Part shown: positions 48,157 through 58,448 of the stretch, in pieces
Position numbering within the stretch: position 1 is the first letter of the stretch
Layout: the number at the start of each line of letters is the position of its first letter
Source: Methanothermobacter sp. MT-2
Lineage (GTDB): Archaea > Methanobacteriota > Methanobacteria > Methanobacteriales > DSM-23052
NCBI GenBank assembly: GCA_003584625.1
Contig: AP017647.1
Span: forward strand, 621,501-685,500
Length of the DNA stretch: 64,000 nucleotides
Direction: 5' to 3'
Notes under the pieces: generated by a model
Databases searched by the model: none
What the model was told of the DNA's origin: nothing
Seen by the model: the letters and a program-made list of their open reading frames with translations, nothing else
Translations under genes and position numbers: made by a program

Positions 48157-48717
48157 ATGATAGCCAAAGTTATTAAAAAAATAATGAAACATTCCATGAA
48201 AGCCGCGGAAAATATCGATAAAAAAGAAGTGCAGGGGATAGTAGAAGAGCTCGCGAAACCCAGATCCATATTCATACTAGGCAGTGGCAGGTCAAAACTA
48301 ATAGGTGAAGCATTTGCAATGAGACTCGCCCAACTAGAACTAAAGGTCCATGTAATAGGAGACTCCACAACCATAACACCCAAGGAAGGCGACCTCATCA
48401 TAGTCATTTCAAGCTCAGGGGACACAGACACCATAATAAAAGAAGTTAAAAGATTAAAGGGGAAAGGCACGACAATAATAGGGATAACAGCAAACAAAAA
48501 GTCAAAACTCAAAGAAATATCCGAATTTAAACTCTATGTAGAAACCGGCGAATACAGAGACTACAAAAAAGAGATAAAAAAAGGCAACTGTGATAACCTA
48601 ACACCCCTCGGAACATTATATGAAGATACAAGCCTACTAATACTCGATGGCCTAATAGCAACACTAATGGAAAAACTTGGAAAAACAGAAAAGGACCTTG
48701 CAGAAGCACACTACTAA
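48157..48717 (+). CDS. 6-phospho-3-hexuloisomerase (SIS domain)
   Basis: A 186-residue SIS-domain isomerase. FILGSGRSKLIGEAFAMRLAQL, SSSGDTDTIIKEV and GITANKKSKLKEIS match hexuloisomerases, which interconvert hexulose-6-phosphate and fructose-6-phosphate. Archaea use the reverse ribulose monophosphate route to make ribulose-5-phosphate, so this would supply pentoses together with a hexulose-phosphate synthase encoded elsewhere. The C-terminus ends EKDLAEAHY, as in this family. Confidence 0.88.
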   Translation: MIAKVIKKIMKHSMKAAENIDKKEVQGIVEELAKPRSIFILGSGRSKLIGEAFAMRLAQLELKVHVIGDSTTITPKEGDLIIVISSSGDTDTIIKEVKRLKGKGTTIIGITANKKSKLKEISEFKLYVETGEYRDYKKEIKKGNCDNLTPLGTLYEDTSLLILDGLIATLMEKLGKTEKDLAEAHY

Positions 48718-48731
48718 AATGGTGAAGAGAC

Positions 48732-49238
48732 TTGGATGGTCAGCTAGCAGGTGACACCATAACAATTGAAGCAGATTCCACAGCCCTACGCCTAAACCAG
48801 AAAAGCCACTATGGAAACCTAGAAGATGACAGATTAAAACTTTCACTGGTAGAAGCAGCATACCTACAAGAAAAAGGCAAACTCTCAATATGGGATGGTG
48901 AAAACAAGATAAGTTCCAATGAATTCATATCCATCCTAAACAGGCGCGGCTTATACCAGAAATTCATAGTCTATAGAGATCTTCGAGAAAGAGGCTACAT
49001 AATAAAAACTGGATTCAAATATGGTTCAGAATTCAGAGTATATGAGAGGGGTGAGGCCCCTGGCAAAGGCCATTCAACCTACCTTGTAAAAGTTCTGCAT
49101 GAAAGCGCAAACCTTAAAATCCTAGATTTTTCAAGTTATGTGAGAGTCGCCCATGGAGTGAGAAAAAAGCTGATCCTAGCAGTAGTCGATGACGAAGAAG
49201 ACATCACCTACTACAGGGTAGAATGGATCAGACCCTAA
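48732..49238 (+). CDS. endA: tRNA-splicing endonuclease EndA (homotetramer type)
   Basis: Cuts pre-tRNA introns at bulge-helix-bulge sites. The 168-residue length is that of the alpha-4 archaeal enzyme. The catalytic triad is visible: Tyr104 in EFRVYERG, His114 in GKGHSTYLV and Lys145 in GVRKKLIL, with the expected spacings of 10 and 31. TTG start preceded by GGTGAAGAG. It lies between the isomerase and trpS, in a run of tRNA-related genes. Confidence 0.94.
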   Translation: MDGQLAGDTITIEADSTALRLNQKSHYGNLEDDRLKLSLVEAAYLQEKGKLSIWDGENKISSNEFISILNRRGLYQKFIVYRDLRERGYIIKTGFKYGSEFRVYERGEAPGKGHSTYLVKVLHESANLKILDFSSYVRVAHGVRKKLILAVVDDEEDITYYRVEWIRP

Positions 49239-49251
49239 AGGTGGATAAATT

Positions 49252-50355
49252 ATGATAGACCCATGGAGTTCAGCCATACTAGAATACAATGAGATGATGG
49301 AAAAATTCGGTATAAAACCATTCACCAAGATCATAGAAAAGATAAAGGATCCTCACTGGCTCATGAGAAGAAGTATAATATTCGGTCACAGAGACTATGA
49401 AAGGATAATAGAAGCCATAAATAAAAAAAAGGATTTCGCAGTGGTCACTGGGATGATGCCCAGCGGCCGGATGCACATCGGACATAAGATGATAGTGGAC
49501 CAGTTAATCTGGTATGATGAACAAGGAGCAGAAATCTACATTCCAATAGCAGACATGGAATCATATTCTGCACGCGACATCGACTTCCAAGAATCAAGGG
49601 AATTCGCAATCAAAGAATATATAACCAGTTACCTAGCCCTAGGCCTTGACCTTACAAAGGATAACATACACGTCTATCTACAATCAGAGAATCTTCTAGT
49701 GGAGGATCTTGCATATATATTCGCGAAGAAAGTTAACTTTAACGAATTAAGGGCTATATATGGTTTCACTGGCTCAACTAACATGGCCCATGTTTATGTT
49801 CCCCTTATACAAGCTTCGGATATATTACACCCACAACTAGAAGAGTTCGGGGGGCCCAGACCAACCCTGGTGCCTGTAGGCCCGGATCAAGACCCTCATA
49901 TACGCCTTACTAGGGATATAGCGGCTCGTTTCCAGAAAAAGTATGGTTTTATTCTACCATCCTCCACTTATCACAGGTTTATGAGGGGTTTGACAGGGGG
50001 TAAAATGTCAAGCAGCAGGCCGTCTAGCGCGATATTTTTGACTGATAGTCCGGATGAGATTGAATCAAAGGTTAAGAATGCTAAGACTGGTGGAAGGGAG
50101 ACTTTAGAGGAGCAAAGGGAGTTTGGGGGCGTTCCGGAGGATTGTATTGTATATGAGATTCTATTGTATCATATGACAGGATCTGATAAGGAGATTGGAG
50201 AGATTTATGAGGCTTGTAGAATGGGTACTCTTATGTGTGGTGAATGTAAAAGTAATGCTGCAGATTATATGCGAAGATTCTTCGAGGACTTCTCAAGGAA
50301 AAGGAAAAAGGCCGAGAAGGTAGCGGATTCCATACTTGGCAGGGTGAAACCATGA
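49252..50355 (+). CDS. trpS: Tryptophanyl-tRNA synthetase
   Basis: A class Ic synthetase of 367 residues, archaeal/eukaryal type. The HIGH-like motif is [13 protein letters not shown] and the KMSKS-like motif is [15 protein letters not shown] long N-terminal extension before the catalytic core (about residues 1-60) is typical. Its stop overlaps the next gene's ATG by four bases. The second half turns to G/T-rich codons, continuing into thrC. Confidence 0.95.
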   Translation: MIDPWSSAILEYNEMMEKFGIKPFTKIIEKIKDPHWLMRRSIIFGHRDYERIIEAINKKKDFAVVTGMMPSGRMHIGHKMIVDQLIWYDEQGAEIYIPIADMESYSARDIDFQESREFAIKEYITSYLALGLDLTKDNIHVYLQSENLLVEDLAYIFAKKVNFNELRAIYGFTGSTNMAHVYVPLIQASDILHPQLEEFGGPRPTLVPVGPDQDPHIRLTRDIAARFQKKYGFILPSSTYHRFMRGLTGGKMSSSRPSSAIFLTDSPDEIESKVKNAKTGGRETLEEQREFGGVPEDCIVYEILLYHMTGSDKEIGEIYEACRMGTLMCGECKSNAADYMRRFFEDFSRKRKKAEKVADSILGRVKP

Positions 50356-50966
50356 ATCTCCTAGTTTATCTTTATAGGGAAAATCGGGATTATCTTATCA
50401 TATCCACTTTATTGTTTATTGGCTCTGCAATTATAGGATACTTTGCCGCAGGTTTCCTGGATACCATACTAGCCCCGGTATTAAATGAATTTAGGAAGAG
50501 TATCATTGAGGAGGAGTTGAAGATCACAGTATTGTCTTTGTTTTCCCATAATTACCAGGCTATATTGTTACTTTATCTTGGCGGTTTATCCTTGAGTATT
50601 TTCACCGGCATATTCCTTTCATTTAATGGACTTTTCATGGGTTATTTCGCTTCGAAGGTTCCATTCCTTGATTTCATATTATTGGTGGCGCCTCATGGCA
50701 TATTTGAGATTCCTGGTCTTATAATTGCGAGTGTGGCGGGTTTCAGATTGACAAGTTTCATAATCCATTTTATAGGGGGGCTGTTTAGTGGGGGTGCAGA
50801 GTCTTTCAAGATGAGATTAAAAAGGTCATTTGATGATAATATGATGGAACTTAGAGATTCATTGTTAATCTTTTTCATAGCTGTTATACTAATATTTATA
50901 GCGGCTATAGTTGAATCAGAGTTTACACTTGGATTTTATTATGCTATGAAAGGATTGATAGGCTGA
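50352..50966 (+). CDS. Stage II sporulation protein M-like membrane protein (DUF95)
   Basis: A 204-residue membrane protein with about five hydrophobic segments. The central [19 protein letters not shown] and [23 protein letters not shown] are the hallmark of the SpoIIM/DUF95 family (the HGxxExP motif). The family is widespread in archaea, where its role is not known. It is co-transcribed with trpS (ATGA overlap) and thrC. Confidence 0.9.
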   Translation: MNLLVYLYRENRDYLIISTLLFIGSAIIGYFAAGFLDTILAPVLNEFRKSIIEEELKITVLSLFSHNYQAILLLYLGGLSLSIFTGIFLSFNGLFMGYFASKVPFLDFILLVAPHGIFEIPGLIIASVAGFRLTSFIIHFIGGLFSGGAESFKMRLKRSFDDNMMELRDSLLIFFIAVILIFIAAIVESEFTLGFYYAMKGLIG

Positions 50967-50971
50967 TTAAG

Positions 50972-52177
50972 ATGATAAGATGTATAAAATGTGGTATGGA
51001 ATATGATTTGGATGAGATAATATACACTTGTAGGGAATGCGGCTCAATACTTGAGGTTGTCATAGAACCCAAGGTTTCAAGGGATGTTTTTGAGGGTAGG
51101 AAAGAGACAATGTGGAAATATAAAGAGTTCATGCCTGTTAACGAATCAAAGATAGTAACCCTCCAGGAGGGTGGAACACCCCTTATAAGATGTGATAATA
51201 TAGGGAAAGACCTTGGAGTGAAATTGTATGTTAAGTTTGAGGGTGCTAATCCAACTGGGAGCTTCAAGGATAGGGGTATGAGTGTTGGTATAACCAAGGC
51301 CCTTGAACTAGGCGTTGGTAGTGTTGGTTGCGCTTCAACAGGGAATACTTCTGCTTCATTGGCTGCGTATGCTGCCAGGGCCAATCTTAGGTGTATAGTT
51401 CTTCTGCCTCAGGGTAAGGTTGCTCTTGGTAAACTTGCCCAGGCCATGTTTCATGGTGCCATGGTTTTGTCTGTTAGGGGTAATTTTGATGAGGCTCTTG
51501 ATGCTGTGACAAGGTTGGCTTTGATGGGTGAGGTTTATTTGCTTAATTCTGTGAATCCTTTCCGTTTGGAGGGTCAGAAGTCTATTGGTTTTGAGATAGT
51601 TGATGAGCTGGGTTGGAGGTCTCCTGATCGTATTATATTGCCGGTGGGTAATGCTGGTAATATCTCGGCGATTTGGAAGGGTATAAATGAATTTTATAGG
51701 GCTGGTTTTATTGATGAGAGGCCTATGATGACTGGTATACAAGCGGAGGGTGCTTCTCCTATAGTTAATGCTTTCCGTAAGGGTGAGATGGAGATAGAGG
51801 TTGTTGAGAATCCTGAGACTGTTGCGACAGCTATACGTATAGGTGCTCCTGTGAGTTATCTTAAGGCTCTTCGGGCTATTTATGAGTCTGAGGGTCTTGC
51901 GGAGTCTGTGAGTGACAGGGAGATTTTGGAGGCTCAGAAGCTTTTGGCGAGGAGGGAGGGTGTAGGTGTTGAGCCCGCATCCGCGGCTTCCATAGCCGGC
52001 CTTATAAAATTGTTGGATCAGGGAGAGGTTGATAAGGGCGAGGAGATCGTGTGCATAGCAACAGGTCACCTATTAAAGGATCCTGACACTGCTATAAGGG
52101 CTTGTAGGGAGCCTGTGGAGGTTGAAGCAGATATTAACAGTTTATTGAAGGTTATAGGTGGTGGGGGTGGTTTTTGA
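50972..52177 (+). CDS. thrC: Threonine synthase
   Basis: A PLP enzyme making threonine from O-phosphohomoserine. The 401-residue protein begins with a zinc-ribbon (CIKCGMEYDLDEIIYTCRECG), then LQEGGTPLI, the cofactor Lys in PTGSFKDRGMSVG (about residue 107), CASTGNTSASLAAYAA and LPVGNAGNISAIWKG. From about 51340 to 51970 the coding strand is strongly G/T-rich, unlike most genes here. A T-rich stretch follows the stop. Confidence 0.95.
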   Translation: MIRCIKCGMEYDLDEIIYTCRECGSILEVVIEPKVSRDVFEGRKETMWKYKEFMPVNESKIVTLQEGGTPLIRCDNIGKDLGVKLYVKFEGANPTGSFKDRGMSVGITKALELGVGSVGCASTGNTSASLAAYAARANLRCIVLLPQGKVALGKLAQAMFHGAMVLSVRGNFDEALDAVTRLALMGEVYLLNSVNPFRLEGQKSIGFEIVDELGWRSPDRIILPVGNAGNISAIWKGINEFYRAGFIDERPMMTGIQAEGASPIVNAFRKGEMEIEVVENPETVATAIRIGAPVSYLKALRAIYESEGLAESVSDREILEAQKLLARREGVGVEPASAASIAGLIKLLDQGEVDKGEEIVCIATGHLLKDPDTAIRACREPVEVEADINSLLKVIGGGGGF

Positions 52178-52185
52178 GTAGATTT

Positions 52186-52208
52186 ATTTTTTTCTTGTTT
52201 TATTCTTT
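52186..52208 (+). terminator. T-rich terminator after thrC
   Basis: A T-rich stretch with a T7 run lies within 30 bases of the thrC stop. The rest of the gap up to the histone promoter holds no gene. Confidence 0.4.
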
Positions 52209-52321
52209 CATGGGCGCTTCCATAAACTATTATTTTTTCATGAAATCTTGGATGATAATACCTATTAGGATATCATGGGCAGATAGTTCATGACTGGCCG
52301 AGAGAATCTACAAGATTAACG

Positions 52322-52335
52322 ATATATTTATATAG
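52322..52335 (+). promoter_or_regulatory. TATA box of histone gene
   Basis: ATATATTTATATAG lies about 50 bases before the histone ATG, with a GAGGTGATT ribosome binding site just ahead of the start. Confidence 0.6.
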
Positions 52336-52379
52336 AAGTAGTTTAATAGATGATATTTGTAAAAGTGAGGTGATTGATT

Positions 52380-52583
52380 ATGGAATTGCCAATAGCCCCT
52401 ATTGGGAGAATCATAAAAAATGCCGGTGCCGAGAGAGTTAGTGACGATGCAAGGGAAGCACTAGCAAAGGCCCTAGAAGCAGAAGGCGAAAAAATAGCAG
52501 CAGCAGCCATAAAATTTGCAAAACACGCTGGTAGGAAGACCGTTAAAGCAGAGGACATAGAATTAGCCGTTAAAAAAGCATAA
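52380..52583 (+). CDS. Archaeal histone (HMf family)
   Basis: A 67-residue histone-fold protein that wraps DNA in archaeal nucleosomes. [20 protein letters not shown] starts the first helix, and [20 protein letters not shown] forms the last helices; RKT is a DNA-contact loop. The length equals HMf/HMt histones with no tail. The ATG at 52380 follows GAGGTGATT. It has its own promoter and a T-rich terminator, so it is monocistronic. Confidence 0.97.
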   Translation: MELPIAPIGRIIKNAGAERVSDDAREALAKALEAEGEKIAAAAIKFAKHAGRKTVKAEDIELAVKKA

Positions 52584-52587
52584 TACT

Positions 52588-52613
52588 ATTTTTATCTTCT
52601 TTTTATTTTTTTG
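52588..52613 (+). terminator. T-rich terminator after histone gene
   Basis: T5, T5 and T7 runs directly after the histone stop are typical of strong archaeal terminators. Confidence 0.5.
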
Positions 52614-52685
52614 GAAAGGTTTATAAACAATGAAACTTAAAACAAATCATATACTCTAATTCTTGATTATAGCCCACTAGCAAAA

Positions 52686-52696
52686 TTTTATATATT
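52686..52696 (+). promoter_or_regulatory. TATA box of rpl7ae translation operon
   Basis: TTTTATATATT lies about 100 bases before the L7Ae start, giving a predicted leader of about 70 bases. The leader contains the small hairpin TGGAT-GGT-ATCCA and an AGATGA element next to the AAGGAGGT ribosome binding site. Confidence 0.6.
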
Positions 52697-52788
52697 CCCA
52701 CCATATAAAAAGGGTACTACACCAATTCATGATCAGAGTATTGCCGATGGATGGTATCCAAACCAGATGAAAAAGGAGGTAATATTTT

Positions 52789-53160
52789 ATGGCAAAAGCA
52801 ATCTATGTAAAATTCGACGTACCGAAAGAATTAGCAGACAAAGCCGCTGAGGCATTAGAGATAGCGAGAGACACTGGCAAAATAGCCAAAGGGACCAATG
52901 AGGTCACCAAAGCAGTTGAAAGGGGAGTTGCACAACTCGTCCTAATAGCAGAGGACGTTGACCCGCCAGAGATAGTAGCCCACCTACCAGTCCTAGCAGA
53001 AGAAAAAGAAACACCCTACGTATACCTGCCAACAAAAGACGAACTAGGAGCAGCCGCGGGCTTAAACGTCCCATCAGCATCAGCATGCATAATAGACCCT
53101 GGAGAATCAGAAGAACTAATAAAAGAAGTAATAGAGAAAGTCGAAGAACTCAGAAAATAA
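52789..53160 (+). CDS. rpl7ae: Ribosomal protein L7Ae
   Basis: A 123-residue K-turn RNA-binding protein of the ribosome that also serves box C/D and H/ACA guide RNPs and RNase P. Features are [25 protein letters not shown] and a C-terminal [17 protein letters not shown]. It leads a long operon of translation genes. AAGGAGGT precedes the ATG. Confidence 0.97.
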   Translation: MAKAIYVKFDVPKELADKAAEALEIARDTGKIAKGTNEVTKAVERGVAQLVLIAEDVDPPEIVAHLPVLAEEKETPYVYLPTKDELGAAAGLNVPSASACIIDPGESEELIKEVIEKVEELRK

Positions 53161-53175
53161 CCATAGGTGATTATA

Positions 53176-53382
53176 TTGGAAGAAGCAACCCCAGCAGAAG
53201 TCATCGAAGTCCTTAAAAGGACCGGGATGACAGGGGAAGTACTACAAGTAAAATGTAGAATACTAGAAGGAAGAGACAAAGGCAGAATACTCACAAGAAA
53301 CGTGATGGGACCAGTAAGAGAAGGCGACATACTAATGCTACTGGACACCATCAGAGAAGCCAAAGAAATCAAAGCACCATAA
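53176..53382 (+). CDS. rps28e: Ribosomal protein S28e
   Basis: A 68-residue small-subunit protein: [20 protein letters not shown] and [18 protein letters not shown]. The start is the TTG at 53176, six bases after AGGTG. The GTG at 53167 is itself part of that signal, and starting there would add three residues not expected in the family. Confidence 0.95.
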   Translation: MEEATPAEVIEVLKRTGMTGEVLQVKCRILEGRDKGRILTRNVMGPVREGDILMLLDTIREAKEIKAP

Positions 53383-53400
53383 AAAAAGGGTGTAAAGCCT

Positions 53401-53571
53401 ATGAGAACATGCTCATTCTGTAACGAAGAAATACAACCAGGAACCGGGAAAATGTTCGTGAAAAGAGACGGCACAGTATACTTCTTCTGCAGCAGCAAAT
53501 GCGAAAAAAACATGCTAAAACTCAAAAGAGTCCCCCGAAAAATCAAATGGGTCACAAAGAAAAAACAGTGA
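53401..53571 (+). CDS. rpl24e: Ribosomal protein L24e
   Basis: A 56-residue zinc-ribbon protein of the large subunit. It starts [20 protein letters not shown] and has a second Cys pair in CSSKCEKN, followed by a basic tail. GGGTGT precedes the ATG. It lies between S28e and ndk with 18 and 5 base gaps. Confidence 0.96.
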   Translation: MRTCSFCNEEIQPGTGKMFVKRDGTVYFFCSSKCEKNMLKLKRVPRKIKWVTKKKQ

Positions 53572-53576
53572 TACCC

Positions 53577-54029
53577 ATGGAAAAAACCTTCATAATGCTA
53601 AAACCAGACGCGATAAAAAGAAGACAAATAGGAAAAATAATAACACGCTTCGAAGAAAAAGGACTTAAAATAGTCGCCGCCAAAATGCTACACATCACAA
53701 GAGAACTCGCAACAAAACACTACCAAGAACACAAAAACAAACCATTCTTCAACAACCTCATAGACTACATAACATCATCACCAGTACTAGCACTAGTAAT
53801 AGAAGGCGAAAACAGCATAAAAATAACAAGAAAAATGGTCGGAGCCACCAACCCACAAGAAGCAGACCCAGGCACAATAAGAGGAGACCTCGCACTACAC
53901 ACAGGAAGAAACATAATACACGCATCAGACTCGCCCAAATCAGCTGAAAGAGAAATAAAACTATTCTTCACCAAAGACGAAATCCATGAATACACCATGC
54001 CAGACGAAAATATAATCTATGAATACTAA
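53577..54029 (+). CDS. ndk: Nucleoside diphosphate kinase
   Basis: Exchanges phosphate between nucleoside di- and triphosphates. The 150-residue protein has [18 protein letters not shown], the conserved [19 protein letters not shown], and the catalytic His in [16 protein letters not shown]. The ATG at 53577 lies 5 bases after L24e; an upstream in-frame ATG at 53499 falls inside L24e and is rejected. Clustering with translation factors that use GTP is common in archaea. Confidence 0.96.
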   Translation: MEKTFIMLKPDAIKRRQIGKIITRFEEKGLKIVAAKMLHITRELATKHYQEHKNKPFFNNLIDYITSSPVLALVIEGENSIKITRKMVGATNPQEADPGTIRGDLALHTGRNIIHASDSPKSAEREIKLFFTKDEIHEYTMPDENIIYEY

Positions 54030-54044
54030 AACCGGAGATGGAAA

Positions 54045-55826
54045 ATGAAAATAAGGTCGCCCATAGTATCAGTCCTCGGCCACGTAGACCATGGCAAAAC
54101 AACCCTACTAGACCATATTAGGGGAACAGCCATCGCCACAAAAGAAGCCGGGGGCATAACACAACATATAGGGGCGACAGAAATCCCAATGGAAACCATA
54201 GAAAAAATCTGCGGCGACTTCCTTGAAAGATTCTCCATAAAAGAAAAACTACCAGGCCTATTCTTCATTGACACACCAGGCCATGAAGCATTCACAACCC
54301 TCAGAAGGAGGGGTGGAGCCCTAGCAGACCTCGCAATACTAATCGTGGACATTAACGAAGGATTCAAACCCCAAACCTATGAGGCGTTAAACATCCTAAA
54401 AATGTACAAAACACCCTTTATAGTCGCGGCAAACAAAATAGATAAAATCCCAGGATGGCAAACCCACAAGGACCGGCCATTCTCCGACACCTTCCCACTA
54501 CAAGCAGGGAACGTCCAAGAGAAACTTGAAACGAAAATCTACGAGCTAGTAGGCACTCTTCACGAGGAAGGTTTCGCATCTGAAAGATTCGACAGAGTCA
54601 CAGACTTCACAAGCCAAGTGAGCATCATACCAATAAGTGCAAAAACAGGTGAAGGCACCCCAGAACTTTTAACAATGCTAATGGGCCTTGCACAACAATA
54701 CCTTAAAAAACAGCTAGAAATAGAACCTGACGCGCCAGCCAAAGGCACAGTACTAGAAGTCAAAGAGGAAAAGGGACTGGGCACAACACTAGATGCAGTC
54801 ATCTATGATGGTATAATCAGAGACAATGACCAGATAGCCCTAATGACCACAAAAGATATTATAGTGACTAGGATAAGATCATTGCTAAAACCAAGACCCC
54901 TTGAGGAGATGAGGGAAACCCGTAGAAGATTCCAGAAGGTAGATGAGGTTGTGGCTGCCGCGGGTATAAAGATTGTCGCGCCAAACATAGATGATGTGAT
55001 CCCCGGATCCCCACTAAGGGTTATAAAAGATGATATAAAATCTATAAAGGATGAACTACAAAAAGAAATAGAGGATGTTAAGATAGCCACAAAAGATGAG
55101 GGTATAATTGTCAAAGCCGACACTCTAGGTTCCCTTGAGGCCATGGTGAAACTCTTGGAAGATTTGAAGGTTCCTATAAAAATTGCTGATATAGGTGATG
55201 TTTCAAGGAAGGATGTTGTCAATGCACAGATTGCACAACAAGAAAACGAACTTTATGGTGTCATAATAGCCTTTAATGTGAAGGTCCTGCCCTCTGCAAT
55301 GGAGGAAATCAAAGCCTCCAAGATAAAATTGTTCCAAGGAAACGTGATCTACAAGTTAATGGAAGAATACGAGGAATGGATGGAATCCATCAAGGAGAAA
55401 AGGAAGAAAAAGTGGATGGAGGCCATCATAAGACCTGCTAAGATCAGGATAATACCCAAGCTAGTGTTTAGACAGAGCAAACCAGGTATAGCAGGTATAG
55501 AAGTTCTCGCCGGAACGATAAAACAAGGTTATCCTCTTATGACAGGTGAAGGCAAACCTCTTGGTAAAGTGGCGAGCATGCAGGACAAGGGAGAAAGCAG
55601 AAAATCGGCCTCAACCGGACAGAAACTTGCCATGGCTATAAGTGACGCTGTATTCGGGAGGAACGTCCATGAAGGGGACATACTCTACGTGGACATCCCA
55701 GAGAAACACTATAAGATCCTCATAGATAAGCTTAGAAAAGATCTTAGCGAGGACGAATATGATACGCTCCAGGAGATAGTTAACATTAAAAGAAAACAGG
55801 ATCCAACATGGGGGATCCTAAAATAA
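54045..55826 (+). CDS. infB: Translation initiation factor aIF5B
   Basis: The GTPase that promotes subunit joining, related to IF2/eIF5B. The 593-residue protein starts directly with the G domain: [17 protein letters not shown] (G1), [12 protein letters not shown] (switch I), DTPGHEAF (G3), NKIDKIPG (G4) and SAKTGEG (G5). Domains II to IV follow. Archaeal aIF5B lacks the long eukaryotic N-terminal extension, as here. Confidence 0.96.
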   Translation: MKIRSPIVSVLGHVDHGKTTLLDHIRGTAIATKEAGGITQHIGATEIPMETIEKICGDFLERFSIKEKLPGLFFIDTPGHEAFTTLRRRGGALADLAILIVDINEGFKPQTYEALNILKMYKTPFIVAANKIDKIPGWQTHKDRPFSDTFPLQAGNVQEKLETKIYELVGTLHEEGFASERFDRVTDFTSQVSIIPISAKTGEGTPELLTMLMGLAQQYLKKQLEIEPDAPAKGTVLEVKEEKGLGTTLDAVIYDGIIRDNDQIALMTTKDIIVTRIRSLLKPRPLEEMRETRRRFQKVDEVVAAAGIKIVAPNIDDVIPGSPLRVIKDDIKSIKDELQKEIEDVKIATKDEGIIVKADTLGSLEAMVKLLEDLKVPIKIADIGDVSRKDVVNAQIAQQENELYGVIIAFNVKVLPSAMEEIKASKIKLFQGNVIYKLMEEYEEWMESIKEKRKKKWMEAIIRPAKIRIIPKLVFRQSKPGIAGIEVLAGTIKQGYPLMTGEGKPLGKVASMQDKGESRKSASTGQKLAMAISDAVFGRNVHEGDILYVDIPEKHYKILIDKLRKDLSEDEYDTLQEIVNIKRKQDPTWGILK

Positions 55827-55851
55827 TAGCTTATGGGAGGGAGATTAGACA

Positions 55852-56232
55852 GTGACTTTCAAGATAGTAATTTCTGATAAAGAAAAAAGCATCCAAATGG
55901 AAGTTGACCCCTCAAAGGAGAGGAAACTCATCGGACTTGCAATAGGAGACGAATTCGAAGGTTCGATAATCGGACTAAAAGGCTACAAGTTAAAGATAAC
56001 TGGTGGAAGCGACAAAGACGGTTTCCCAATGAGAAAAGACATACCAGGCCCCAGACGAGTGAGAAGCTTGGTCTCAGCAGGCCCAGGTTACAAGCCGAAA
56101 CGTAAAGGTGAAAGAAGGCGCAAAACCCTAAGGGGAAACGTTATATCCGAGGATATCGTGCAAATAAATACTATCATAACTAAAAGGGGCGATAAACCCC
56201 TAGAAGAACTCATAAGTGCCGAGGAAGAATAA
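55852..56232 (+). CDS. rps6e: Ribosomal protein S6e
   Basis: A 126-residue small-subunit protein: MTFKIVISDKEKSIQMEVD, GFPMRKDIPGPRRVRSL and a basic KPKRKGERRRKTLRGN region. GTG start with GGGAGGGAG upstream. It lies between aIF5B and aIF2-gamma, a conserved archaeal arrangement. Confidence 0.96.
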   Translation: MTFKIVISDKEKSIQMEVDPSKERKLIGLAIGDEFEGSIIGLKGYKLKITGGSDKDGFPMRKDIPGPRRVRSLVSAGPGYKPKRKGERRRKTLRGNVISEDIVQINTIITKRGDKPLEELISAEEE

Positions 56233-56254
56233 AACATAGACTAGGTGTATCCCC

Positions 56255-57481
56255 GTGAAAAAACAATCCGAGATAAACATCGGCCTCGTGGGACATGTCG
56301 ACCATGGGAAGACAACCCTCACAAAGGCCCTATCAGGGGTGTGGACAGACACCCATAGCGAAGAGACAAAAAGGGGAATATCCATCCGACTAGGATATGC
56401 GGATATAACCTTCAGAGAATGTCCCAAATGTCCACCACCCCAACGCTACACAACAAAGGAAACATGCGAATACTGCAACTCTAAAACAAAATTTTTAAGG
56501 AAAGTATCATTCGTGGATGCACCAGGCCACGAAACACTCATGGCAACAATGCTATCAGGCGCCGCTATCATGGACGGCGCAATACTTGTAATAGCCGCCA
56601 ATGAACCCTGTCCACAGCCACAAACAAAAGAACATCTCATGGCCCTCGATGTTATAGGAGTCAAAGATGTTATAGTCGTCCAGAACAAAATAGACATCGT
56701 ATCAAAAGAAAGAGCCCTTGAAAATTATAAGGAGATCAAAGAATTCGTGAAAGGCACATGCGCAGCTGACGCGCCCATAATACCAGTATCCGCCCAACAA
56801 GGAGCTAACATCGACATACTAATCCAAGCAATAGAAGAGAATATTAAAACCCCTAAGAGAGATCTTAAAAAGCCGGCTAGGATGTATGTGGCCCGTTCTT
56901 TCGATATAAACAAGCCTGGAGCCACACCAGACCAGTTAAAAGGCGGGGTTATCGGCGGATCATTAATCCAGGGCAAGTTCAAGGTTGGGGATGAGATAGA
57001 GATAAAACCTGGTATACAAATCAAAAAGGATGGCAGATCATCTTGGAACAGCCTCTATTCAGAGATCGTGGGACTAGTTGCCGGTGGAGAGCCAATGGAT
57101 GAGGTTAAACCAGGAGGTCTTGTAGGTGTCGGCACCAAACTAGACCCCTCACTTACAAAGGCAGATTCACTTTCAGGTTCTGTAGTCGGTAAACCAGATA
57201 CATTACCACCGGTTAGACATTCACTCACAATTGAAACACACCTACTGGAGAGGATTGTGGGCACTGAAGAGGAAGCAAAAGTAGAGCCCATAAGAACAAA
57301 CGAACCCCTAATGATCAATGTAGGGACAACAACCACAGTAGGTGTTGTGACCTCTGCAAGAGAGGACGAAGCAGACATCACATTGAAGTTACCAGCTTGT
57401 GCAGAGGATGGCCAGCGAATAGCATTATCAAGGCGAGTAGGTGCAAGATGGAGGCTGATAGGTTATGGTATCATCAAATAG
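56255..57481 (+). CDS. eif2g: Translation initiation factor aIF2 gamma subunit
   Basis: The GTP-binding core of aIF2, which delivers initiator tRNA. The 408-residue protein has [17 protein letters not shown] (G1), [12 protein letters not shown] (switch I), a zinc-knuckle ([19 protein letters not shown]), [12 protein letters not shown] (G3) and QNKIDIV (G4). GTG start. Its last 17 bases overlap the real start of the downstream PIN gene at 57465. Confidence 0.96.
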   Translation: MKKQSEINIGLVGHVDHGKTTLTKALSGVWTDTHSEETKRGISIRLGYADITFRECPKCPPPQRYTTKETCEYCNSKTKFLRKVSFVDAPGHETLMATMLSGAAIMDGAILVIAANEPCPQPQTKEHLMALDVIGVKDVIVVQNKIDIVSKERALENYKEIKEFVKGTCAADAPIIPVSAQQGANIDILIQAIEENIKTPKRDLKKPARMYVARSFDINKPGATPDQLKGGVIGGSLIQGKFKVGDEIEIKPGIQIKKDGRSSWNSLYSEIVGLVAGGEPMDEVKPGGLVGVGTKLDPSLTKADSLSGSVVGKPDTLPPVRHSLTIETHLLERIVGTEEEAKVEPIRTNEPLMINVGTTTTVGVVTSAREDEADITLKLPACAEDGQRIALSRRVGARWRLIGYGIIK

Positions 57482-57508
57482 AAAAGTTATAATCGATTCA
57501 AATTTTTT

Positions 57509-57865
57509 ATGATACCCTACCAGTTCAAGGTAGACATAATCTCTGAACTGGAAAAAATAGTGCCTGAAGGCGAATTCATCATCCCATCATTCATAATCAA
57601 AGAACTTGAAGGTGTTAAAAGAGGATCCAAGGGAAAAGATAAAATCGCCGCCTCAATAGCACTCAAATTAGCGGGAAAAAAACCTTTTAAAGTAGTTAAC
57701 CTCCCCCTAAAAGAGGGTGAAAGCGTGGATGATGCGCTAATACGCTTGGCGGATGTTCTCTGCACAAACGACAAAGAACTTAAAAAGAGAGCCCGCAGAA
57801 AAAGCGTGCCAGTCATATACCTACGACAAAAAAAATATCTTGCTATAGACGGATACATATCATGA
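57509..57865 (+). CDS. Fcf1/VapC9-like PIN-domain protein with N-terminal frameshift
   Basis: The continuous frame gives 118 residues starting [18 protein letters not shown], with [22 protein letters not shown] and [21 protein letters not shown]; these carry the inner acidic residues of the PIN nuclease site. The first strand, with catalytic Asp (KVIIDSNF), is encoded just upstream in another frame, from ATG 57465. The frames join at a T6 run (57503-57508) if one T is added. No ribosome binding site precedes 57509. Either the gene has a frameshift, or the sequence has an error. Confidence 0.8.
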   Translation: MIPYQFKVDIISELEKIVPEGEFIIPSFIIKELEGVKRGSKGKDKIAASIALKLAGKKPFKVVNLPLKEGESVDDALIRLADVLCTNDKELKKRARRKSVPVIYLRQKKYLAIDGYIS

Positions 57866-57899
57866 TCATCAAAAAAAAGGATTTTGGAGGAATAAAAAC

Positions 57900-58430
57900 A
57901 TGAATCTCTGGAAAGATATAACCCCCGGACCATCAATCCCAGAAATTGTATATGCCATAATCGAAATACCAAAGGGTTCAAGGAACAAATATGAGTATGA
58001 GAAGGACTTGGGAGCCTTTTCACTCGACAGAGTATTATATTCACCATTCTTCTACCCAGCAGATTATGGTATAATACCCCAGACACTCTATGACGACGGA
58101 GACCCAATGGACATCCTAGTACTAATAGATGAAGCCACATTCCCAGGTTGCATCATCGAATCAAGGCCAATAGGCCTCATGAAAATGATCGACAGCGGCG
58201 ACCAGGACGATAAAATACTAGCAGTGCCGGTCAACGACCCCCACTATAAAGATGTGAATGATATCAATGATATCCACCCACATATCTTAAAAGAGATAGC
58301 ACACTTCTTCAAAGAGTATAAGAAACTTGAAGGTAAAAATACCAAGGTAATCGGATGGGAAAACCATCAAAAGGCCTTAGATGCCGTCATGCACTCAGTA
58401 GAATTATATAAAGAAAAGTACCTAAAATAA
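57900..58430 (+). CDS. ppa: Inorganic pyrophosphatase (family I)
   Basis: Hydrolyses pyrophosphate to drive biosynthesis. The 176-residue enzyme has [37 protein letters not shown] (metal-binding Asp) and [19 protein letters not shown] lies upstream of the ATG. It follows the PIN gene by 34 bases inside the translation/transcription cluster. Confidence 0.95.
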   Translation: MNLWKDITPGPSIPEIVYAIIEIPKGSRNKYEYEKDLGAFSLDRVLYSPFFYPADYGIIPQTLYDDGDPMDILVLIDEATFPGCIIESRPIGLMKMIDSGDQDDKILAVPVNDPHYKDVNDINDIHPHILKEIAHFFKEYKKLEGKNTKVIGWENHQKALDAVMHSVELYKEKYLK

Positions 58431-58448
58431 GTTCTATAGAGGGATACC

